The notes below the pieces were generated by a model. That model was not told the DNA's origin. It searched no databases and saw nothing but the letters and a program-made list of their open reading frames with translations. Shown here piece by piece: positions 24,052 to 33,348 of a DNA stretch of 35,798 nt. Both the position numbers and the translations under genes were made by a program. Each line of letters opens with the position of its first letter. Within the stretch, counting starts at the first letter, position 1. The stretch comes from a gamma proteobacterium endosymbiont of Lamellibrachia anaximandri (GTDB taxonomy: Bacteria > Pseudomonadota > Gammaproteobacteria > Chromatiales > Chromatiaceae): positions 1 to 35,798 of the forward strand of contig JAESPE010000034.1 in assembly GCA_016756835.1 (NCBI GenBank), given 5' to 3'.

Positions 24052-24181
24052 TGGCTCTGCGTGTCCGGATACTCATGTATAACGCAAAGGTCGCAGAGAG
24101 GGTGTCTTTGTTTCAACGAGTCCGTAGGCATGATCAAGTGTAGCGGATCAGGCGAAAGATCCAGTGGAACGATCCGTGTTC

Positions 24182-24206
24182 GCCGGTTCCGCAAGCTTGA
24201 ACCGGC
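24182..24206. repeat. GCCGGTTC...GAACCGGC hairpin repeat
   Basis: Perfect 8-bp arms (24182-24189 and 24199-24206) lie just after the Crp/Fnr gene stop on the minus strand. Upstream at about 24141-24176, GCGGATC-like and GATCC sequences are also part of the element type seen near 5334 and 19453. It could double as a transcription end for the Crp/Fnr gene. Confidence 0.6.
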
Positions 24207-24209
24207 CCT

Positions 24210-24887
24210 CTACAGTTGGTCGCTCAACGCCTGGATGTCCAGCAGATCGATACTGCCCCGGCTGACGCTGATTGCCTGGCGGCTTTCAAAATCCTTCAGG
24301 ATGCGGCTGATGACCTCGCGGGAGGTGCCCAGATCTGAAGCGATCTCCTGGTGCGTTACTTTTATCGCCTGGTTGCCGTTCGATTCAGCGCGTTTCAACA
24401 GATAGGCCGCAAGTCGATGGTCAACCCGCCGAAAAGCGATCTCTTCCACCACTGCGATGACCTCGGCGAGACGCTCTGAGACAAGTCCAAAGAGATATTC
24501 CTGCCAAGCCGGAAACCGGCTCATCCAGTTCTGTGCCTCGGCAGTGGGTATCAACACTGCCTCCAATGCCTCTTCGCAGACGGCAATGGCAGGGAAGGGG
24601 GTGTTGCTGATGATGCAGGATGCCGTCAAGATGCAGCTCTCTCCTCTGCCGATGCGATAGAGAGTGATTTCACGGCCACTCTCTCCAAGCTTATAGATGC
24701 GTGCAGTGCCGCTGATTACCAATGCCAGGTGGGTGCATGACATACCCTCGTGGCAGATGGATTGTGGCTTGTCCAAATGGACGACCGAGGCGGCCTGGAA
24801 AAAATGTCGCTTGAATGTCGGGTCTTTCCGGCGCAGAAAACCGAAGCAGTCGATGATCCGGTCGATTTGTTGGGAATCTGTGATCAA
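24210..24887 (-). CDS. Crp/Fnr-family transcriptional regulator
   Basis: The 225-residue protein has a cyclic-nucleotide-binding-type beta-roll (about residues 15-125) and a winged helix-turn-helix (about 155-215). The recognition helix includes Arg190, Glu191, Ser194 and Arg195, which together contain both the Crp (RE...R) and Fnr (E..SR) contact patterns. There is no N-terminal cysteine cluster for Fe-S as in Fnr, but several cysteines occur in the roll. The start is unsure: I use the TTG at 24887, which gives normal family length and begins 17 bases after the upstream gene's stop; the open frame continues to 25049 inside that gene. No ribosome-binding site is obvious. Confidence 0.85.
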   Translation of the reverse strand: MITDSQQIDRIIDCFGFLRRKDPTFKRHFFQAASVVHLDKPQSICHEGMSCTHLALVISGTARIYKLGESGREITLYRIGRGESCILTASCIISNTPFPAIAVCEEALEAVLIPTAEAQNWMSRFPAWQEYLFGLVSERLAEVIAVVEEIAFRRVDHRLAAYLLKRAESNGNQAIKVTHQEIASDLGTSREVISRILKDFESRQAISVSRGSIDLLDIQALSDQL

Positions 24888-24903
24888 GGTCGGAAGTTCG
24901 ACT

Positions 24904-27288
24904 TCATGATTTACCGGAAATATTGTGTAAATCCGGCTGGATAATATCAGCGTGATGGATCCAGGCCGGCGCAATCTGATCGGATTTATCGACCCTGGGA
25001 AGGATAATCTTGATATGGGATTCGTGCAGTTTGCTGGAGATGCCGGCAATTACGGCCTCTTCACTGTGCAACAATTTCTTGGACAGTCTGATGAAATTTG
25101 CCCCCAGGTAGTTGAGTACTTTAAAGGCTGCATCGTTACCGAGAAAGCGGGCGAGTGAGATGTTGATGCCCATTTCGCGCAGTGCTCGAATGAAGGCTTT
25201 CGAACGCTTTAGATCGAAAGCCAGATCAGCGAGATCGAACTCCATGTGGAGTCCGGTACCCACCAGTTGGCGGCGGCGGAGCTGATCACGAATCCACTGT
25301 AAACGCCTCATATCCTCAATGGAGGCAGCAGATTGATGAATGACTATGTTGGTCTGCCGCCCTTCATGGCGCCGTTTATCCAGAATTGAGATTGCTTCCC
25401 CGCAGAGCCAACGTTCGATGTCGCTTAGCCGGTCTATGCGTTTGGCGGTTTGCAGAATCTGCTCTGCAGGGACGGTCTCTCCCTGTTCGAATCGAATCCG
25501 TGGCAGTAACTCGTGGAAGATGCCGGCCTGCTGTTCAGTGCTGCTTAAAGGTAGAATGACCAGTTGAAATGTGTTCTCTTCGAGACTTTTCCTGACCAAT
25601 TTTTCAAGCGGAATGTCCGACGTTTGAGCGTTTTTCTTTTGAACGTGTCGCCCCTCACTGAACACGACCGTTCTATTTCCCCCAGCTGCCTGTGCATTGG
25701 CCGATGCCAGGGAGCTTCTGGTAACCATTCCGGAGCTGCTGTGGTCGTGCTCGTTGTTGAAGCTGATACCCATGCTGGCTTCAAGTCTGAGCTTCAAGCC
25801 ATCGATTTCGAAGGGGGTATCCGATATTGCCTTTCGAATGGCCTCTGCCAGAGTCTCCAGGTTATTTTTGTGTGGCCGGTTTGCCAACAACAGAATTGAG
25901 TCGTCACTGTTGCGCGCGGCCATGTCCTGAGGTTCGATCAGTCCAGCTATTCGGCTGCCGAGCTGGCCAAGTAATTGGTTGATCTGGGTTTCGTTGGTGC
26001 TGATGCGAATCTCATTGAGGTTTCCCAGCTCAATATAGAAAACGCCCAATATTTGGGCCGATGGTGAGGCAGACACAAGTTGCCTGTCCAGTTGTGTAAA
26101 GAATAATCGCCGGGTATGGAGGCCTGTGACAGGGTCCCGTTGATTGGGCGTGGACTGGGCGGAGCTGATGTGTCTGGCTCGCTGAATGCGGTTATTGACG
26201 GTAGTCACCAGGTGACGGGGACGAATAGGTTTTGAGATGAAGTCGTCCCCGCCGACACTCAGTGCGTCCAGCTGTTTGTCTGCATTCTGCTCTCCGGAGA
26301 GAAAAACGATGGGTATGCTGACAAACTCCTCCCGTTCTCGAATGATGCTGGTGAGTTCGATGCCGTTGGCTCCCGGCATATAAAGGTCCATCAGGATAAG
26401 GTCCGGCCGGAACTGATCAAGAATATCCATTACCTTGAGTGGATCGGTGACGGCCAGGGTTTCGATATTGGCTTTGCGCAGAATGGCTGCCGCAAAATCC
26501 GCCTGAGATGGATCATCCTCAACGATGAGTACCCGATAGGTTTTCTCTCTGTCGGGTTTTACCAGTTGCAGAATCTTCCCTGTCAGGTTGGGAATATTGA
26601 ATGGAGATGTGAAATAGCCCGTCGCACCGATACGCAACGCCTGGAGACGGAGTTCCAATTCGTTGGATCGAGAGAGAAATATCAGCTTCGGTCTCTCTAT
26701 GCCACGTTGTTCAAGCCGCTCCAGTTCATCGAAAACCGGCTTGAGCTGAGCGAGCAGCTGGCAGTCAATGAGTAGACCGTCAGGCAGCTTCTTTTCCAGC
26801 TCACCCACTAGGTCATCGGGCTGGTTGAAAGTCAAAACCTGGCAGTTTTCCGCCTCCAGGGTCTGTATGAGGTTGGGTACGATATCCTGAGCATGACGCA
26901 GGTAATGAAGCAGACAGCCTTTGCCTTTATCGGCCCCTGTTTTTTTTTGCCGCAATTCATCCACTGCATCATGGAGTGACATAAGGTTTTCGCTCAGGTG
27001 GCTTATTACCTCCATCTCTGGTTTTCGATCAGTGTCGAGGAGTGTGCCGAGATAGGCCTCCATCGAATAGAGCGTCTCACTGACTCTGACAAGTCCAAAA
27101 CGACTGCTGGCACCAGCCAAGTCCTGAATTCTCTGAAAAAGACGAAATAGTTTGTCGCTGTCCCAATCACCCGATGTGAGTGAACTCCATACATCGTCGA
27201 TAGCCGTCATGCGCTCCGGCAAGTGCCGCAGGAAAACCTGCTTCAATTCGCCAACGCTCTGCTTATGAATGTTGCTGGACTCAGACAT
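24904..27288 (-). CDS. Hpt-REC-REC-GGDEF-EAL protein with degenerate catalytic motifs
   Basis: This 794-residue cytoplasmic protein has five modules. An Hpt-like helical region (15-110) has IQDLAG where HxLKG is expected, so no phospho-histidine. A receiver-like domain (125-245) has Asp175. A canonical receiver (252-368) has E257/D258/D259, Asp301 and Lys353. A GGDEF-like domain (385-550) reads NSDDSI (460-465) in place of GGDEF. An EAL-like domain (560-790) reads HELL (592-595) in place of EAL. Neither cyclase nor phosphodiesterase activity is expected; it may bind c-di-GMP or nucleotides and pass on the phosphorylation state of the second receiver. It is followed by the Crp/Fnr gene on the same strand. 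Confidence 0.88.
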   Translation of the reverse strand: MSESSNIHKQSVGELKQVFLRHLPERMTAIDDVWSSLTSGDWDSDKLFRLFQRIQDLAGASSRFGLVRVSETLYSMEAYLGTLLDTDRKPEMEVISHLSENLMSLHDAVDELRQKKTGADKGKGCLLHYLRHAQDIVPNLIQTLEAENCQVLTFNQPDDLVGELEKKLPDGLLIDCQLLAQLKPVFDELERLEQRGIERPKLIFLSRSNELELRLQALRIGATGYFTSPFNIPNLTGKILQLVKPDREKTYRVLIVEDDPSQADFAAAILRKANIETLAVTDPLKVMDILDQFRPDLILMDLYMPGANGIELTSIIREREEFVSIPIVFLSGEQNADKQLDALSVGGDDFISKPIRPRHLVTTVNNRIQRARHISSAQSTPNQRDPVTGLHTRRLFFTQLDRQLVSASPSAQILGVFYIELGNLNEIRISTNETQINQLLGQLGSRIAGLIEPQDMAARNSDDSILLLANRPHKNNLETLAEAIRKAISDTPFEIDGLKLRLEASMGISFNNEHDHSSSGMVTRSSLASANAQAAGGNRTVVFSEGRHVQKKNAQTSDIPLEKLVRKSLEENTFQLVILPLSSTEQQAGIFHELLPRIRFEQGETVPAEQILQTAKRIDRLSDIERWLCGEAISILDKRRHEGRQTNIVIHQSAASIEDMRRLQWIRDQLRRRQLVGTGLHMEFDLADLAFDLKRSKAFIRALREMGINISLARFLGNDAAFKVLNYLGANFIRLSKKLLHSEEAVIAGISSKLHESHIKIILPRVDKSDQIAPAWIHHADIIQPDLHNISGKS

Positions 27289-27698
27289 CCTTACGGGTGT
27301 TTAGATTTTGTTATTGGACAGACCGATTATGAAGACTTTTTCAAAACCGGGACGACAAGTTCTGCTTCCATAAGAATCATGACAAAAGTTTACAGGATTT
27401 TAGAAAGATGTTGAAAAATAATAAACGGGATTATAGTTTTTTTTCATGCGGCCGAAACAGGTTTTATCAGGAGCGAAATAGCTGCCTATATGCTAACTTA
27501 GGAATGAAAAGGGATTTTGTGGAATGACATATCCGGTGGTAGAGGGCTGCTGCTGGCCCGCGAGGGCGGCATGGTTGTCTGATCTGGGCCTGGGCTTGGG
27601 CTTGTGGCCCAGGACGTGGTTCATCCAGTCTCCATTGAATCTGCGTTAAAACATTCCAGCCACCCTTGCCCCGTGGTTCTCGCTGACAGTATTGGTCG
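27289..27698. other. 410-bp divergent intergenic region
   Basis: The region separates the degenerate GGDEF-EAL gene (minus) and the hybrid kinase (plus). The left part is AT-rich and has a perfect minus-strand TATAAT (27430-27435) with a poor -35. A CTGGGCC (27584-27590) and GGCCCAG (27606-27612) pair encloses TGGGCT-type short repeats. I see no convincing gene; the open frames on both strands lack ribosome-binding sites and recognisable composition. Confidence 0.5.
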
Positions 27699-30512
27699 AT
27701 GACGGAAAATAATTTTGAAGATATCAAGGTAAAGGCCGAACAGGTCAGGCTGCTCTATAGCAGTGGCGTTGTGCTGATGCTTGCCAACCTGGTGGGTGCC
27801 GCTATCTTCTTCTCCATCAACAACGCCTGGGATTTTGCCCGTGGCCAGATTTGGGGTGGGGTGCTGCTCGCTATCCTGCTTCTACAGGCTGTTTTGACCT
27901 TTTTTGCCCGCCGCGCGGCTGTTTCCAATTTGCTCAACTGGCGTTTTCCCTTTCTTCCGGGTGTTTTGTTGCTGGGCTTGGCCTGGTCTGCTGCACTGAT
28001 ATTTCTATTGTTGCAGCCTGTGTCCCATGAGTCTCTACTGAGCTATGCCCTGATTGGCGTCGTGGTGCTTCTCTCTGCCATTTTGCTGACAGTGGACGGC
28101 CTGGCGAGCCTGGTCTTTATTCTGGCGGCATCACTGCCGGTGATCCTGAATGTGACCCTTTCAGGTATGGCATTACAGGAAGGCGCCTGGGTGGGACTCA
28201 TCGCCTATCTGCTGGCGCTGGGAATCCTCTCCATGTGGATGACGGCCGCTCAGCAGCGTTTTCTGCTGATGTCGGCCAACCGTACTTTGCTGCGCGAACG
28301 GCTGATGGAGACAGAGACCCAATTGTCGGAGTTGTCCAATCGTCTGAGTGCGGAAAATGATCAACGGCAGGATGTCGAACGGGAGCTTTCGTTGGCCAAG
28401 GAGGCGGCTGAGACCGCGAATCTGGCCAAGACAGAATTTTTGGCTACCATGAGCCATGAGATTCGTACCCCTCTGAACGGCATTCTTCCCATTCTGGAGA
28501 TGCTGCGGGAGACCAAGCTGGAGAGTGAACAGCGCCAATTCGTCAATACCGCGCTCAACTCTTCCCAACTGCTGTTGAGCATCATCAACGATATTCTGGA
28601 TTTTTCCAAGGTTGAGGCCGGCAAACTGGAGTTGGAGTTCATCGAACTCAATATTCGTGAACTGGTGGAGCAGGTAACCGTCCTGATGACGAACGCTGCA
28701 GTCCGCAGAAAACTCAAACTCAGCTATCGGATAGATCAGGATGTGCCTCCCGCAGTACGTGGAGACCCGATTCGGCTGCGGCAAATTTTGACGAACTTGG
28801 TGAGTAATGCAATTAAATTTACCAAAAAAGGCGGTATCTCCGTGGAAGTTTCCATCAGGCATGCTACCCGTACCGAGGTGGAATTGCTCTTCGCAGTACG
28901 TGATACCGGTGTCGGCATGTCGGAAGAGGCGGTGGAGAGGCTTTTTCAGCCTTTCTCACAAGCTGATGCATCCACCACCCGCACGCATGGAGGGACCGGA
29001 CTGGGTTTGGCGATCTGCAAGCGTTTGACCGAGCTCATGAGTGGACGCATTGGGGTTAAATCAAAGAAGGGCAAAGGTTCCCTCTTCTGGTTTGTCGTGC
29101 CACTGCGCAAATCCTTGGAAGAGGTGCCTTCCGCGCGGCGGGATCTGCAGGGCGCACGTGCCTTGATTCTGGCGCAAGATGAGGTTGCCCATAACATTGC
29201 GGCCTATATGCGGGATTGGGGAATGGTTTTTGAACAGGCTGTGGACAGTTACGATGCGATATCCAAGCTCCAGGCATCAGCCAACCTGGGAGAGAGCTGG
29301 AGTTATGAACTGATCGTTATCGATGGTCGGGTTTCAGGCCAGGGTCTTTTGAAGACGATCGAGGAAATTAGGGCCAATCCTGTGCTGCTTCAGGTTAAGT
29401 TTCTGGTGTTGGACCCCACTGTTTCAGATGCAAAGTCCCTTGGTCGTCAGGGCATTGAGATATTGAACGCCCCGATCCACAGGGTGGAGGTGGAGCAGAG
29501 ATTCAAACGGCTGCTTGATGTCGAGACCGTGTCAGGCGCAGGCTCGGTAACAGCGGAGCAGCCTATGCCAAGAATGCCTGACGAATCTTTCGGCTGGGAT
29601 GATGGGCATGCTGAGATGCTGGATGAGTCGTCAACTGTGGAGATGGCCGAAGAAGCGCCACTACCTCAACACACCCCGCTGGTAGGTAAGATCCTGGTGG
29701 TGGAGGACAATCCGGTCAATCTGGCAGTGGTAAGGAAGATTCTGCAGAAGGCGGGGTTACAGCCAGTCACAGCGACGGATGGTGTCCATGCAATGCAGGC
29801 GGTCGGCAGTGAGAATTTTGATGTTGTACTGATGGACTGTCAGATGCCTCGAATGGATGGTTACGAGGCGACGGATGCTATCCGGCAACGTGAACAGCAG
29901 CAGGGACTTGCCCGGCTGCCGGTCATTGCAATGACGGCAAATGCGATGGCGGGGGATCGGGAACGGTGCCTGGCGGCGGGGATGGATGATTATCTGTCCA
30001 AGCCGGTCAAGCCGGCGGCGTTGGAAAATATGCTGCGGCAGTGGTTGCCCATGCGGGAGGTGTTGCAAGATCAGGTGGAAGTTCCGGAAGATTCTGCTGA
30101 ATCAACGGAGCTTTCGCAGACTCAGGAGCAGCCAACGGATGTGGAGGAGGGAGAGGTGTCCTACGATGTCATTGATATTGCGGTAGTGGAGGAGTTGTTT
30201 GAGATCATGGATGAGGACTTCATTATGGTGCTTGAGAGTTATCTGAACAGTGCGCCTGACCTGATGGATGGAATCAGACAGGCAGTTCAGTCCCGGGACC
30301 TGGATGCCCTGGTGGGGCCCGCTCATTCATTGAAATCGAGCAGTGCCAATGTGGGAGCAATCGAACTCTCGGTCCTGGCCAGGGAGTTGGAGACCAAAGG
30401 CCGTGAACAGGATGGAAGTGATCTGAATACCGTCTATGAGCAGATCGCAGATGTCTACAAGCTCTCGGCCGCAGCCTTGCAGCAGATCGTCGAGCGTGGC
30501 AGTTTGGGGTGA
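27699..30512 (+). CDS. BarA-like hybrid sensor histidine kinase
   Basis: The 937-residue kinase has a membrane region with six or more helices (about 20-190), a coiled coil (195-240), HisKA with [11 protein letters not shown] (His253), and HATPase with [15 protein letters not shown] and GGTGLGL. A first receiver (about 480-600) keeps an Asp in VIDGR but lacks the usual lysine. A second receiver is intact, with Asp713 in VLMDCQMP and Lys in SKPV. A C-terminal Hpt follows with His876 in [12 protein letters not shown]. This fits a BarA/ArcB-type phosphorelay feeding an external response regulator, which is not encoded next to it. The membrane sensor differs from BarA's periplasmic one, and the signal is unknown. 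It is divergent from the GGDEF-EAL gene. Confidence 0.93.
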   Translation: MTENNFEDIKVKAEQVRLLYSSGVVLMLANLVGAAIFFSINNAWDFARGQIWGGVLLAILLLQAVLTFFARRAAVSNLLNWRFPFLPGVLLLGLAWSAALIFLLLQPVSHESLLSYALIGVVVLLSAILLTVDGLASLVFILAASLPVILNVTLSGMALQEGAWVGLIAYLLALGILSMWMTAAQQRFLLMSANRTLLRERLMETETQLSELSNRLSAENDQRQDVERELSLAKEAAETANLAKTEFLATMSHEIRTPLNGILPILEMLRETKLESEQRQFVNTALNSSQLLLSIINDILDFSKVEAGKLELEFIELNIRELVEQVTVLMTNAAVRRKLKLSYRIDQDVPPAVRGDPIRLRQILTNLVSNAIKFTKKGGISVEVSIRHATRTEVELLFAVRDTGVGMSEEAVERLFQPFSQADASTTRTHGGTGLGLAICKRLTELMSGRIGVKSKKGKGSLFWFVVPLRKSLEEVPSARRDLQGARALILAQDEVAHNIAAYMRDWGMVFEQAVDSYDAISKLQASANLGESWSYELIVIDGRVSGQGLLKTIEEIRANPVLLQVKFLVLDPTVSDAKSLGRQGIEILNAPIHRVEVEQRFKRLLDVETVSGAGSVTAEQPMPRMPDESFGWDDGHAEMLDESSTVEMAEEAPLPQHTPLVGKILVVEDNPVNLAVVRKILQKAGLQPVTATDGVHAMQAVGSENFDVVLMDCQMPRMDGYEATDAIRQREQQQGLARLPVIAMTANAMAGDRERCLAAGMDDYLSKPVKPAALENMLRQWLPMREVLQDQVEVPEDSAESTELSQTQEQPTDVEEGEVSYDVIDIAVVEELFEIMDEDFIMVLESYLNSAPDLMDGIRQAVQSRDLDALVGPAHSLKSSSANVGAIELSVLARELETKGREQDGSDLNTVYEQIADVYKLSAAALQQIVERGSLG

Positions 30513-30573
30513 CGGGTTACAGCTCAAGTTTTAAGGTTGATATGGGGTGTGGCTTCTCTAAAATGTGACGAAC

Positions 30574-30595
30574 GTAGGGGTGCTCTATGCGCACC
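30574..30595. repeat. Decayed GTAGGGTGCG-type palindrome
   Basis: GTAGGGGTGC (30574-30583) and GCGCACC (30589-30595) surround TCTAT. It resembles the perfect element at 14029-14053 but lacks the closing CTAC. It lies between the convergent hybrid-kinase and PhoH-like genes. Confidence 0.5.
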
Positions 30596-30608
30596 ATGCT
30601 CGCTTGAG

Positions 30609-32015
30609 TTACAGGTTATTCGAAGCAAAATCAGCCAGACGTGAACGCTCTCCCCGCAACAGAGTGATATGTCCGCTGTGGGACCAGTTCTTGAAGCGAT
30701 CAACGGCGTATGTGAGGCCTGAAGTGGTCTCCGTCAAATAGGGTGTATCGATCTGCGCCACGTTCCCCAGGCAGACGATTTTCGTCCCGGGTCCGGCCCG
30801 GGTGATGAGCGTCTTCATCTGCTTTGGCGTCAGATTTTGTGCCTCGTCCAGGATGATGTATTTGTTCAGAAATGTCCTGCCACGCATGAAGTTGAGTGAG
30901 TGGATGCGGATGCGGCTGCGCAACAGATCCTCGGTGGCGGCACGGCCCCATTCTCCTCCCTCGGTCTGGGTGAGTACCTCCAGATTGTCCATCAGTGCAC
31001 CCATCCATGGCGTCATCTTCTCCTCTTCTGTGCCGGGTAGAAAGCCGATGTCCTCCCCAACAGGCACTGTTACCCGGGTCATGATGATCTCCCGGTAGAG
31101 GTTCTGATCCAGCGTCTGCATCAGTCCCGCTGCCAGCGTCAGCAGGGTCTTGCCGGTGCCGGCAGTGCCCAACAGGGTGACGAAGTCGAGTTCCGGGTCG
31201 AGCAGCATATTGAGGGCGAAGTTCTGTTCCCGATTGCGGGCATTGATGCCCCAGACGGTATGTTTCTGGTGACGAAAGTCATCCACTAACTCAATGATTG
31301 CATCGTCTCCCTCCCGCCGCCGAACTATGCCCTCGATACCGTGATCACCCTCCAGGTAGAGGCATTGGCTGGGATACCATTCGCGGGCGTCCGGGCCGCT
31401 GACCCGGTAGAAGGTCCGGCCCTCTTCCTGCCAGGCTTCGACCTCTTTCGTATGGTGGTCCCAGAAATCGTCCGGCAGTTTTTCCTCGCCGCGATAGAGA
31501 AGATTGACGTCGTCCAACACCTGGTCATTGGAGTAATCCTCCGCCCGAATGCCCAGGACTGCAGCCTTGATGCGCAGGTTGATATCCTTGGAGACCAGAA
31601 TCACGAGCTTGTGTGGATGTGTCTCCTGTAGCCCCATGGCGGTTGCCAGGATGTTGTTGTCCGGCGTATTGCCCGGCAGGCTGTCAGGTAGATGGCTGAT
31701 GACGGGGGTTGTCTGGAAGAAGAGGCGTCCGGTTACCGAATCCGCATGGTTGCCGTTGAGTTGCAGTGTGTTGAGGGGCAGTCCCAGATTGATTTCACTA
31801 CTGTCGATCCCGCACATCAGTTCGTCCAGAAAGCGGCTGGTCTGACGCACGTTGCGTGCGACTTCGGACATGCCCTTTTTGCCCTTGTCGAGTTCTTCAA
31901 GCACCACCATCGGCAGGAAGATGTCGTGCTCCTTGAAGCGGAACAGGGCGGTGGGGTCGTGCATCAGCACGTTGGTATCAAGGACAAAGAGGCGGTTGTT
32001 TTCTTCTTCTGACAT
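30609..32015 (-). CDS. PIN-PhoH fusion (PhoH2-like ATPase/RNase)
   Basis: The 468-residue protein joins an N-terminal PIN nuclease domain (residues 8-150) with a C-terminal PhoH ATPase (about 255-465). The PIN acidic residues are present: Asp13 in VLDTNVL, Glu40/Glu41, Asp119 and Asp144. The ATPase has Walker A GTAGTGKT (283-290), Walker B IILDEAQN, and the sensor stretch GNVAQID. Such proteins are thought to unwind and cleave RNA. It is followed on the other side by a hybrid kinase and preceded on its strand by bcp (28 bases). No strong ribosome-binding site is visible. Confidence 0.93.
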   Translation of the reverse strand: MSEEENNRLFVLDTNVLMHDPTALFRFKEHDIFLPMVVLEELDKGKKGMSEVARNVRQTSRFLDELMCGIDSSEINLGLPLNTLQLNGNHADSVTGRLFFQTTPVISHLPDSLPGNTPDNNILATAMGLQETHPHKLVILVSKDINLRIKAAVLGIRAEDYSNDQVLDDVNLLYRGEEKLPDDFWDHHTKEVEAWQEEGRTFYRVSGPDAREWYPSQCLYLEGDHGIEGIVRRREGDDAIIELVDDFRHQKHTVWGINARNREQNFALNMLLDPELDFVTLLGTAGTGKTLLTLAAGLMQTLDQNLYREIIMTRVTVPVGEDIGFLPGTEEEKMTPWMGALMDNLEVLTQTEGGEWGRAATEDLLRSRIRIHSLNFMRGRTFLNKYIILDEAQNLTPKQMKTLITRAGPGTKIVCLGNVAQIDTPYLTETTSGLTYAVDRFKNWSHSGHITLLRGERSRLADFASNNL

Positions 32016-32043
32016 CTTCTATTCCGCGTGGTGATGGGCGGTG

Positions 32044-32523
32044 TTATTTTTCGGCGCGCATCGCCTTGACCGCATCAAGGACCTCATCGACGTGTCCTTT
32101 GACCTTAACCTTGCGCCACTCTTTTCGCAGGAGGCCCGACTCATCGATGAGAAATGTGCTGCGCTCGATGCCGCGTACCTTCTTGCCGTACATGTTCTTC
32201 ATCTTGATGACGTCGAAGGCGTTGCAGAGCGCCTCCTCCTTATCCGATAGGAGTTCGAAGGGAAAGGCCTGTTTCGTCTTGAAATTTTCCTGGGCCTTGA
32301 TGCTGTCGCGGGAGACACCGATGATGATCGTTGATTGACGTCGAAACTTGTTGATAGCTGCGGTGAAATCCCGACCCTCCTGGGCGCATCCGGGTGTGCT
32401 GGCCTTGGGATAGAAATAGAGCACGATGGGTTTGCCGCGAAAATCCGACAGTTTAAGCGTCTTGTCGCTGGTAGCGGGCAGCTCGATGTCTGGCACCGGT
32501 TTTCCGATGGCGATAGCTGTCAT
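32044..32523 (-). CDS. bcp: Peroxiredoxin, BCP/PrxQ family
   Basis: The 159-residue thiol peroxidase has the BCP motif YPKASTPGCAQEG with peroxidatic Cys46. The usual resolving cysteine five residues later is absent (Arg51); the only other cysteine is Cys100 in EEALCNAF. It may work as a one-cysteine enzyme reduced by a partner. I prefer the ATG at 32523, which matches family N-termini and has GGAG about 11 bases upstream; the ATG at 32547 overlaps the gcvR stop (ATGA) and is also possible, adding eight residues. It lies between gcvR and the PIN-PhoH gene, apparently in one operon. Confidence 0.92.
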   Translation of the reverse strand: MTAIAIGKPVPDIELPATSDKTLKLSDFRGKPIVLYFYPKASTPGCAQEGRDFTAAINKFRRQSTIIIGVSRDSIKAQENFKTKQAFPFELLSDKEEALCNAFDVIKMKNMYGKKVRGIERSTFLIDESGLLRKEWRKVKVKGHVDEVLDAVKAMRAEK

Positions 32524-32543
32524 TGTCAAATATTCTCCGGAGT

Positions 32544-33083
32544 TCATCCCTTGACGGGCTCGAGGACGGCATCAAGGTTTAACCCGTCACAGTAGTCCAT
32601 GAACTCGTCCCGCAGCCCGGCAATATGCAGATCGGAAGGGATGCCCACGTTCATATGTACGGCGAACATAGGGGTGCCGGTGTGCGGCGCAGCGTAGCTC
32701 GATGTCATCATGTCTTCGATATTGATGCTTCGCTGGGAAAAAAATTCCGCCAGGTGGTTTACGATGCCGGGGTGATCCATGGCGACCACATCTACAGCGT
32801 AAGGCAGCAGATTGCTGGAAGGGGTCCGCTCCTCAGTGCGTTTGGTGATGATGGTAAGGTCAAGTTCCTGTTCCAGTTCCGGCAGGGCGTTTTCCAGCTT
32901 GGCAAGGGTATTCCACTGCCCCTCGACCAGCAGCAGGATAGCGAATTCGCCGCCAAGTACAGTCATGCGACTATCGGCGATATTGCATCCATCGTCCAGG
33001 ATCTTCTTTGAAAGTGCATTTACGATGCCTGGACGGTCTTTGCCCAGTGCGGAGATTACAAGGAAGCTGTTTGGAGTGGTCAT
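32544..33083 (-). CDS. gcvR: GcvR-like glycine cleavage system regulator (two ACT domains)
   Basis: The 179-residue protein has two ACT domains (about 5-85 and 93-170), each with the GI(V)N turn: GKDRPGIVNAL and MDHPGIVNHLA. It matches GcvR, which in E. coli binds GcvA and represses glycine cleavage when glycine is low. Next to bcp and opposite dapA, this order is common in gammaproteobacteria. Its stop overlaps an upstream candidate bcp ATG, implying translational coupling. Confidence 0.92.
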   Translation of the reverse strand: MTTPNSFLVISALGKDRPGIVNALSKKILDDGCNIADSRMTVLGGEFAILLLVEGQWNTLAKLENALPELEQELDLTIITKRTEERTPSSNLLPYAVDVVAMDHPGIVNHLAEFFSQRSINIEDMMTSSYAAPHTGTPMFAVHMNVGIPSDLHIAGLRDEFMDYCDGLNLDAVLEPVKG

Positions 33084-33167
33084 TTATCTTCGTGTTGTTT
33101 GATTCTGGGTGCGCCTGAAGCGGAGGGCATTGAGCCTTTAAGCCACACTAGTCCGCATCATGTACAG

Positions 33168-33213
33168 ACGGCCGGAAAAGCGCCAACATTACGGCCGGAA
33201 AAGCGCCAACATT
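33168..33213. repeat. Two perfect 23-bp tandem copies
   Basis: ACGGCCGGAAAAGCG... occurs at 33168-33190 and again, without gap or mismatch, at 33191-33213. The duplication lies in the gcvR-dapA divergent region, before the dapA promoter. Confidence 0.95.
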
Positions 33214-33282
33214 TTATTGGTATCCGGTTCAAAGTGTAACACGTCGGCGGCTTCCGTCCGGCAAATCGCTTTTCCAGTCGAC

Positions 33283-33312
33283 TTGTCAGCATCGCAGGCC
33301 GCAGGATAACAT
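33283..33312 (+). promoter_or_regulatory. Probable promoter of dapA
   Basis: TTGTCA (33283-33288) and TAACAT (33307-33312) are 18 bases apart. Transcription would start about 30 bases before the dapA ATG. The -35 matches five of six consensus bases, the -10 four. Confidence 0.45.
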
Positions 33313-33348
33313 AGCGGATTGAGCTTGATACCGAGGGTTTTCGAAGAG

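Noticed and set aside
24888-25049. N-terminal extension of the Crp/Fnr protein
   Set aside because: It would overlap the GGDEF-EAL gene by about 146 bases and exceed normal family length.
27467-27727. 86-codon minus-strand frame between the two signalling genes
   Set aside because: It overlaps the hybrid-kinase start, lacks a ribosome-binding site and has repetitive Gln-Ala/Pro content from TGGGCT repeats.
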